Positions 59,094 to 64,000 of a DNA stretch of 64,000 nucleotides are shown one piece after another. Within the stretch, counting starts at the first letter, position 1, and every line of letters starts with the position of its first letter. Where the stretch lies: NCBI RefSeq assembly GCF_900659615.1, contig NZ_CAACUY010000025.1, positions 1-64,000 on the forward strand. The letters run 5' to 3'. The notes below the pieces were generated by a model, which saw only the letters and a list, made by a program, of their open reading frames with translations, had not been told where the DNA came from and made no database searches. The position numbers were made by a program, and so were the translations under genes. Source of the stretch: Actinomadura fibrosa. GTDB taxonomy: Bacteria > Actinomycetota > Actinomycetes > Streptosporangiales > Streptosporangiaceae.

Positions 59094-59663
59094 ATGACTC
59101 GGCGGCGCCGCGGCGCGGAACTGGAGAGGGCGCTCCTCGACGCGGCCTGGGACGAACTCAACGACAACGGCTACGCCAGGTTCACCATGGACGCCGTCGT
59201 CAAGCGCGCGGGCACCAGCCCGCCCGTGCTCTACCGCCGCTGGCCCGACCGTGACGCGCTCGTCAAGGCGACCATCGTCCACGTCCTCAAGGAGTCGCGC
59301 CCCGCCGTCCCCGACACGGGGAATCTGCGCGAGGACCTCCTCGCCCTCATGCGGGAGATCGCCACCTCCCACGTCCAGCTGGTCACCGTGATGTACGCCC
59401 ACCTGGCCAGCTACTACCGCGAGACGGGCGAAAGCCCCACCGGCCTGTTCGACCCCGTCGCCACCGGCCGCGCGGCGGCGCTCGACGCGCTCTACGAACG
59501 CGCCGTCGCCCGCGGCGAGATCGCGCCTGAGCGCCTCACCGAGCGCGTCAAGACCCTCCCCTTCGTCCTGCTGCGCCACGAGATCCTCTCGACGTTCGCC
59601 CCCGTACCCGACCATGTCCTGGAGGAGATCGTCGACACGATCTTCCTTCCCCTGGTGCGCTGA
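59094..59663 (+). CDS. TetR family regulator of the exporter
   Basis: A 189-residue TetR protein. The HTH is at about 10-55 (LERALLDAAWDELNDNGYAR, then VKRAGTSPPVLYRRWPDRDA), followed by a TetR C-terminal ligand domain. It is divergent from the MFS exporter gene and is expected to repress it until the pathway product or an intermediate binds. It converges with the AraC-type gene, ten bases apart. Confidence 0.93.
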   Translation: MTRRRRGAELERALLDAAWDELNDNGYARFTMDAVVKRAGTSPPVLYRRWPDRDALVKATIVHVLKESRPAVPDTGNLREDLLALMREIATSHVQLVTVMYAHLASYYRETGESPTGLFDPVATGRAAALDALYERAVARGEIAPERLTERVKTLPFVLLRHEILSTFAPVPDHVLEEIVDTIFLPLVR

Positions 59664-59673
59664 CCGCGCCCAA

Positions 59674-60501
59674 CTAGGCCGGGGTGAGAGGGGCCGTGCG
59701 GTGGTGCTCGCCGGCGGGCGCCGGTCGCGCGCCGATGACCGGGCAACCGCTGATCCCCGCGGAGGCGGGCGGGGGCGCGAAGTCGGGCAGCGCGAGCAGG
59801 ACCGGCGGGTCGGCCGGACGGGGGCGGTGGAGGCGCACCGCCGCGCTCGTGACGCTGCCCGCGGTCACCGTGACCGGGTCGTGCCCGCCGACGAGCGAGT
59901 TCCGGCGGAACGATGCGTCGGGCCCGACCCCGTCGGCCACCCCCACCGCGCGGACGAACCAGCGCCCGTCCGGGACGTCCGGCAGGCGGTAGCACGACGG
60001 GCGGCCGCCGGGCACGTCCACGATCACCCCGGCGGCCAGTGGATGCTGGACGATCGGCGTCGGGAAGGCGCCCACGTACACGCGGGCGTTGCCGTGGCCC
60101 TCCGGCAGGCTGATCGTTCCCGCGACCGCGCCGGTCGCGGTCCGGCCGTCCGTCCGCGGGACCGGCGCGGCGAACCCGCCGTCCCGCGCGAGGCGGCGGA
60201 ACCGGCCGGGCGGGACGCCGACGCTGGCCGAGAAGTGGCTGGTGAACGAGCCCAGGCTGGTGTAGCCGACCGCGGATGCGATCTTGGTGACGCTCAGCGG
60301 GGTGTCCAGCAGCAGGACCTTGGCCTGGTGGATGCGGATCGCGGCGAGGAACCGGCCGGGCGTGATCCCGGTCGCGTCCCGGAAGCGGTGGGCGAGGTAG
60401 AAGCGGCTGAGCAGGGCGCTCCTCGCGATGTCCGCGAGGGACAGCGGCTCGCCGTACCGCTCCCGGATGCACTCGATCGCCCTCTCGACTGCGCTGTCCA
60501 T
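59674..60501 (-). CDS. AraC family regulator
   Basis: A 275-residue regulator with the DNA-binding domain at the N-terminus (about 1-100: AIECIRERYGEPLSLADIAR, then SALLSRFYLAHRFRDATGIT, PGRFLAAIRIHQAKVLLLDT and the second HTH with GYTSLGSFTSHFSASVGVPP). The C-terminal half is a beta-rich domain with no motif I can name (GTISLPEGHGNARVYVGAFP). An N-terminal DNA-binding domain is less common than the C-terminal one. ATG 60501 is used; a GTG 12 bases upstream is possible. Divergent from the hydrolase gene with an operator between. Confidence 0.87.
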   Translation of the reverse strand: MDSAVERAIECIRERYGEPLSLADIARSALLSRFYLAHRFRDATGITPGRFLAAIRIHQAKVLLLDTPLSVTKIASAVGYTSLGSFTSHFSASVGVPPGRFRRLARDGGFAAPVPRTDGRTATGAVAGTISLPEGHGNARVYVGAFPTPIVQHPLAAGVIVDVPGGRPSCYRLPDVPDGRWFVRAVGVADGVGPDASFRRNSLVGGHDPVTVTAGSVTSAAVRLHRPRPADPPVLLALPDFAPPPASAGISGCPVIGARPAPAGEHHRTAPLTPA

Positions 60502-60611
60502 CCGCACTCCCACCGCTCAGGCCGGCCGCCAGGGTCGCCCGCGGCCGTCGCGGTCGGCTCGAACAGCGCTAGCACGGGCCGGGACGGTGCTCGGTCTCCG
60601 CGGTCCCCCTC

Positions 60612-60639
60612 GTTCAACAGCGGAGAACGGCGGTTGAAC
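60612..60639. promoter_or_regulatory. StrR-like operator, site 6
   Basis: GTTCAACAG-N10-CGGTTGAAC in the divergent promoter of the AraC-type gene and the Asp-nucleophile hydrolase, 85 bases from the hydrolase start. It shows that the regulon reaches the right end of the cluster. Confidence 0.75.
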
Positions 60640-60724
60640 GCCGTCCCCGCGATGGCAGGAAAGTACCCATAGATGTCTTTTCGGACTCTCGGTCGCGCGA
60701 GGCCCATCGGGTCACAGTGGTCCC

Positions 60725-61573
60725 ATGAGTGAACCCACTGGAGCGGGCGTGCTGCGGACGGCGGTGCAGGTCGACGGGGAGGCGGCCAGCTACCTGACCG
60801 TGGAGCGGGACGGTCCGCCCGTGTTGCTGCTGCACGGGACGTACTGGAGCCGGGTGTGGCTGCCGGTCCTGGGCCGCCTCGCGGAGGCGGGGCTGCGCCC
60901 CATCGCGGTCGACCTCCCCGGGCTCGGGCGCTCGGGAGGCGAGCTGACACCGGAGACGGCCACGGTCCCGGCGCTCGCGGAATGGGTGACGCGCTTCGCG
61001 TCCGCGCTGGGGATCTCGGGACCGGTCGCCGTGGCGGCCCATGACATCGGCGGCGCCATCGCGCAGCACCTGCTCGTCCACGGCCGGCTGGACGTGCCCC
61101 GGCTGGTCCTCGTCAACTCGGTGCTCTACGACTCCTGGCCGGCGCCCCACGTGGCCCGGTTCGGGAACGCGGGCGGGGCGGGCGCCGACAGAGCGGACGC
61201 CGCGGGGGAGCTCCTCGCCGCCCGCCGCGCGGCCGTGACCGCGGCGCTGGCCGGGGCCGCCACCGAACCGCTGATCGCCGAGTACCTGGACCCGTGGACC
61301 GATCCGCGGGTGCGCCGCTCCTGGCTGGCCCTGGCGGGCGCGGCCGACAGCCGGTACACGCTCGACCTCGTCCCCGCGCTGCGGCGGTCGCCGGTGCCCA
61401 AGCTGCTGGTCTGGGGCGAGGACGACGGGTTCGAGCGGGTCGGGTTCGCCGAGAGGTTCGCGTCAGAGGTCCCGGAGACCACGCTCATTCGCATCCCGGA
61501 AGCGGACCATATTCCCACGGAGAACGCTCCCGGCCGGATCGCCCGCGCCCTCGCCGAATTCCTCGCGGCGTAG
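60725..61573 (+). CDS. Alpha/beta hydrolase with Asp nucleophile (epoxide-hydrolase type)
   Basis: A 282-residue alpha/beta hydrolase. The nucleophile elbow reads AAHDIGGAIAQHLL, so Asp107 replaces the usual Ser, as in epoxide hydrolases and haloalkane dehalogenases. The oxyanion region is LLHGTYWSR, the acid is near WGEDDGFERV, and the His is in EADHIPTENAP. Kinamycin and lomaiviticin pathways use an alpha/beta hydrolase as an epoxide hydrolase (Alp1U, Lom6), so an equivalent role is attractive here. ATG 60725 is 85 bases from an operator of the cluster. Confidence 0.88.
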   Translation: MSEPTGAGVLRTAVQVDGEAASYLTVERDGPPVLLLHGTYWSRVWLPVLGRLAEAGLRPIAVDLPGLGRSGGELTPETATVPALAEWVTRFASALGISGPVAVAAHDIGGAIAQHLLVHGRLDVPRLVLVNSVLYDSWPAPHVARFGNAGGAGADRADAAGELLAARRAAVTAALAGAATEPLIAEYLDPWTDPRVRRSWLALAGAADSRYTLDLVPALRRSPVPKLLVWGEDDGFERVGFAERFASEVPETTLIRIPEADHIPTENAPGRIARALAEFLAA

Positions 61574-61804
61574 CGGCGAGGCGGCGAAGCGCGCCGCGGG
61601 CCCGAAAGGCGGCCGGACATACCCGGCGGTCGGACGCCGCCGGGCGGACCGGTTCGCGAGCGCTCTCCTTTCGATACCCGCACCGCACTTTGAGCGCTGC
61701 CGCCCCCCGGCGGCCGGATCTGCGGCGACAATGTGAATCATTGATGACGAGCAAGGGATGGGCGATGGGGCCCGCGAGCACGCTCAGCACGGATCGTCTC
61801 GGAG

Positions 61805-62776
61805 ATGCACGCCAGGGAATTCGGCTCGGCCGGTGCGGCCCGTCCGATCAGCCGGTCGGCCATCGGACTGGGCACGCTCGCCCTCACCGGGCGGTCCGGC
61901 CCGGTGGACGACAGGGCGAGCGTCGCCACCATCCGCTTCGCGCTCGACATCGGCGTCACCCTGATCGACGCCGCGGTCGTCCACGGCGCCGAGAGGGTCG
62001 AGCGGCTGGTCGGGCGGGCCGTCGCCGGCCGGCGGGACGAGGCCGTGATCGCGGCGTGCGGCGGGTTCCGGCGGGACGCCGGCGGGCGGCGGGCCCGGCT
62101 CGACGGCACGCCCGGGCACCTGCGGCGGTCCTGCGAGTCCTCGCTCGGCCGCCTCGGGGTCGACCACATCGACCTCTACTACCTCGCCGGCGTGGACCCC
62201 CGGGTGCCGGTCGAGGACAGCATCGGCGAGCTCGCGGAGCTGGTCGCGGCCGGGAAGGTCCGGCACGTGGGGGTGTCGGGGGTCTCCGTCGACCAGCTCC
62301 GGCGCGCCCACGCGGTGCATCCGGTCGCCGCGCTCGCCGCCGAGTACTCGCTGTGGGAGCGGCGCGTCGAGGCCGAGTGCCTGCCCGCCGCCCGGCGGCG
62401 GGGGGGCGCCGTCTTCGCCTGCCGCCCCCTCGGCCGCGGGTTCCTCACCGGCCGGATCCGCTCGGCGGACCAGCTCGCCGCCCGCGACCTCCGCCGTGAC
62501 GACCCCCGCTTCTGGCCGGAGAACCTGCCAGGCAACCTCGACCTGCTGCGCGCGGCCGAGAAGGCCGCCGCGGACCGCGACATCGGCCTTTCCCGGCTCG
62601 CCCTGGCCTGGCTGCTGTGCCGGAACGGCGGCGTCACGCCGGTGCCGAGCACCCGCGACCGCCTCCACCTGGAGATGAACGCGGCCGCGGCGGGCGTGCG
62701 GCTCACCCCCGAGGAGTGCGAGCACCTGGCGGCCCTGTTCCCGCCCGCCGCGGTCGCCGGGCGCGCCGTCCCCTGA
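61805..62776 (+). CDS. Aldo/keto-reductase-fold protein lacking the catalytic tetrad
   Basis: A 323-residue AKR-fold protein. The fold signatures are clear (VTLIDAAVVHGAERVERLVG, SLGRLGVDHIDLYYLAGVDP, LALAWLLCRNGGVTPVPSTR). However, three of four catalytic residues are changed: Tyr to His60, Lys to Cys85 and His to Ala128; only Asp55 remains. It may be a non-reducing homologue with another activity or a binding protein. It is 231 bases downstream of the hydrolase, on the same strand. The frame is intact, so it is not an obvious pseudogene. ATG 61805 is the chosen start. Confidence 0.85.
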   Translation: MHAREFGSAGAARPISRSAIGLGTLALTGRSGPVDDRASVATIRFALDIGVTLIDAAVVHGAERVERLVGRAVAGRRDEAVIAACGGFRRDAGGRRARLDGTPGHLRRSCESSLGRLGVDHIDLYYLAGVDPRVPVEDSIGELAELVAAGKVRHVGVSGVSVDQLRRAHAVHPVAALAAEYSLWERRVEAECLPAARRRGGAVFACRPLGRGFLTGRIRSADQLAARDLRRDDPRFWPENLPGNLDLLRAAEKAAADRDIGLSRLALAWLLCRNGGVTPVPSTRDRLHLEMNAAAAGVRLTPEECEHLAALFPPAAVAGRAVP

Positions 62777-62784
62777 AGCGCGTC

Positions 62785-63465
62785 CTAACGGTGCGCCGAC
62801 TCGGCGCCCTGGCGCTTCCCCTCCCCCACCTCGATCAGCGACGCGGCCACCGCCTTGTTGACGGCGTCGATGCGGGACACCGCGCCCAGCTTCACGAAGA
62901 TGTTGCGGAGGTGCCGCTTGACGGTCGCCTCCGTGAGCGAGAGCCGAGACGCGATCTGCCGGTTGCTCAGCGCCTGGGCGGTGAGCTCCAGGACCTCGCG
63001 CTCGCGGTCGGAGAGGAGCATCGCCGAGCCCGCCTGGTTCGCGGCGATGCTCTCCCGCGAGACCGACACGATGACGCGCCGCTTGTCGATGCGGACGCTG
63101 CGGATCGCGGACACCAGGTCCTGCCTGGTGACGCTCTTCAGCAGGTAGCCGCGCACGCCGACCTCCAGCAGGCTCTGCAGCAGCTGCGGGCCCTCGTACA
63201 TGCTCAGGATGAGGACGGCCGTGTGCGGCGACCGCTTGCGGATGCGGCCCACCGTGGTGGTGGCGTCGTCGCCGGGGATCTCGACGTCGAGCAGGACGAC
63301 GTGGGGCCGCTTCTCCGCGGCCAGCGCCACGGCGGCCTCGCTGTCGCCCGCCTCCCCGACGACGACCAGGTCGTCCTGGTAGTCCAGGATCTCCCGCAGG
63401 CCCTCCCGGACGAGCGCGTGGTCGTCCACGATCAGAACGGTCGTCTTATGATCCTTGGCGGCCAT
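62785..63465 (-). CDS. LuxR-type response regulator
   Basis: A 226-residue NarL/FixJ-type response regulator. The receiver domain (about 7-125) contains VLIVDDHALVREGLREIL, the phosphoryl-accepting Asp in VVLLDVEIPG, and the conserved Lys in YLLKSV. The LuxR HTH follows (about 150-210: LSDREREVLELTAQALSNRQ, then EATVKRHLRNIFVKLGAVSR). ATG 63465 lies inside the end of the upstream kinase gene (20-bp overlap), so the two are co-translated. Its targets are unknown; it may or may not belong to the cluster. Confidence 0.94.
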   Translation of the reverse strand: MAAKDHKTTVLIVDDHALVREGLREILDYQDDLVVVGEAGDSEAAVALAAEKRPHVVLLDVEIPGDDATTTVGRIRKRSPHTAVLILSMYEGPQLLQSLLEVGVRGYLLKSVTRQDLVSAIRSVRIDKRRVIVSVSRESIAANQAGSAMLLSDREREVLELTAQALSNRQIASRLSLTEATVKRHLRNIFVKLGAVSRIDAVNKAVAASLIEVGEGKRQGAESAHR

Positions 63466-64000
63466 CTTCGCTTCCTGGAAGCGGTATGAACAGTTCCACA
63501 TGGGTGCCCTCGCCGGGCGCGCTCGACACGGCGAGCGTGCCGCCGACGAGCTCCGCCCGCTCGCGCATGGTGGACAGGCCCACACCGCCGGAGGTCGCGG
63601 TGCGCCGCGGGTCGAAACCGCCGCCGTTGTCGTCGACGTAGATGCGCATCTCGCGCGGCGCGATGTCGATGCGGACCAGGACGATCCCGGCCCTGCCGTG
63701 CACCACCGCGTTCCGGACGGCCTCCCTGACGATGAGGAACGACTCGTCCTTCACCGCGGGCGGGGCCCATACCTCGTCGCCGTTTATCTTGAGCTGGACG
63801 GCCGCGTCACCGGTCGCCACCGCCTCGAAAGCCGTTAACAACGCCTTCTCCAGAGAATCCGACGGCTCACAGAAACGCAATTCAGATGTGATCTCTCGCA
63901 GGATTCGCATCGCTTCCCGAACAGCGTCGTAAGCGGCGGTGAGCCGCTTTTCCGTGCCGAGGCAGTTCTCCTTCCCGCTCGCGTCGAGGTCGTACAGTTC
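63446..64000 (-). CDS. Sensor histidine kinase (partial, 5' end outside window)
   Basis: The C-terminal 184 residues of a histidine kinase; the frame is open to the window edge. The HATPase_c domain is complete: N-box FLIVREAVRNAVVHGRAGIV, G1 box YVDDNGGGFDP, G2 box GGVGLSTMRERAELVGGTLA. The part at the edge (from about LGTEKRLTAAYDAVREAMRI) is likely the linker after the dimerisation helix. NarL-type kinases of this sort usually have N-terminal sensor domains that are not visible here. Confidence 0.9.
   Translation of the reverse strand, partial: ELYDLDASGKENCLGTEKRLTAAYDAVREAMRILREITSELRFCEPSDSLEKALLTAFEAVATGDAAVQLKINGDEVWAPPAVKDESFLIVREAVRNAVVHGRAGIVLVRIDIAPREMRIYVDDNGGGFDPRRTATSGGVGLSTMRERAELVGGTLAVSSAPGEGTHVELFIPLPGSEDGRQGS

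Noticed and set aside
59674..60501. Reading the C-terminal half of the AraC-type protein as a bacteriohemerythrin or enzyme domain
   Set aside because: No motif supports it; left as an unnamed beta-rich domain.

Overview
The window is very GC-rich actinobacterial chromosome. A DUF222/HNH protein, an Scr1-type HTH/DUF397 locus, a complete mce operon and a large type II polyketide region suggest Streptosporangiales, perhaps Actinomadura-like. The genus is an inference from gene content only.

Layout. 1-5.6 kb: repeat-rich sequence, a DUF222/HNH protein, and a small Scr1/DUF397 regulatory locus in which both divergent partners look broken (one in-frame TAG, one frameshift), then a VOC protein and a strong terminator. 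5.7-15.7 kb: an mce lipid-import operon (two YrbE permeases, six Mce proteins, one Mce-associated protein, a TetR regulator). 15.7-19.5 kb: accessory genes (DMT transporter, truncated haemoglobin, TetR, SRPBCC, VOC). The truncated-haemoglobin promoter closely resembles the mce promoter. 19.5-62.8 kb: an aromatic polyketide gene cluster. 62.8 kb to the end: a two-component system, cut by the window edge.

The cluster. KS-alpha and chain-length factor make the poly-beta-ketone. A ketoreductase, a TcmI-type cyclase and an aromatase/cyclase (fused to a flavin monooxygenase) fold it. Four further flavin monooxygenases, a double-ABM oxygenase and an Asp-nucleophile alpha/beta hydrolase tailor it. 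In the middle (35.9-44.0 kb) lies a cassette of glutamine-synthetase-like ligase, amidase, adenylosuccinate-lyase-like enzyme and N-acetyltransferase. This combination is known from fosfazinomycin and kinamycin biosynthesis, where it makes glutamylhydrazine. Next to it are a two-cluster ferredoxin, a DUF3050 (haem-oxygenase-like) protein and a 634-residue protein of unknown function. A gamma-glutamyl hydrolase and a methyltransferase-like protein with an altered SAM motif could attach and unmask the hydrazine. Sugar genes (NDP-hexose 2,3-dehydratase, Gfo/Idh reductase, DesI-like C4 aminotransferase, glycosyltransferase) point to a 4-amino-2,4,6-trideoxyhexose. The best overall reading is a diazo- or hydrazine-bearing angucycline/benzofluorene-type aminoglycoside, related in logic to kinamycin and lomaiviticin.

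Regulation. A ParB/StrR-like regulator is encoded beside the ketosynthases. Inverted repeats of the form GTTCAACNG-N10/11-CNGTTGAAC lie in five divergent promoter regions of the cluster, and a half-site lies in a sixth. They resemble StrR operators in sequence and spacing. No acyl carrier protein, no nitrosuccinate-type nitrite generator and no early sugar genes (nucleotidyltransferase, 4,6-dehydratase) are visible, so the cluster probably continues outside the window or borrows these functions.
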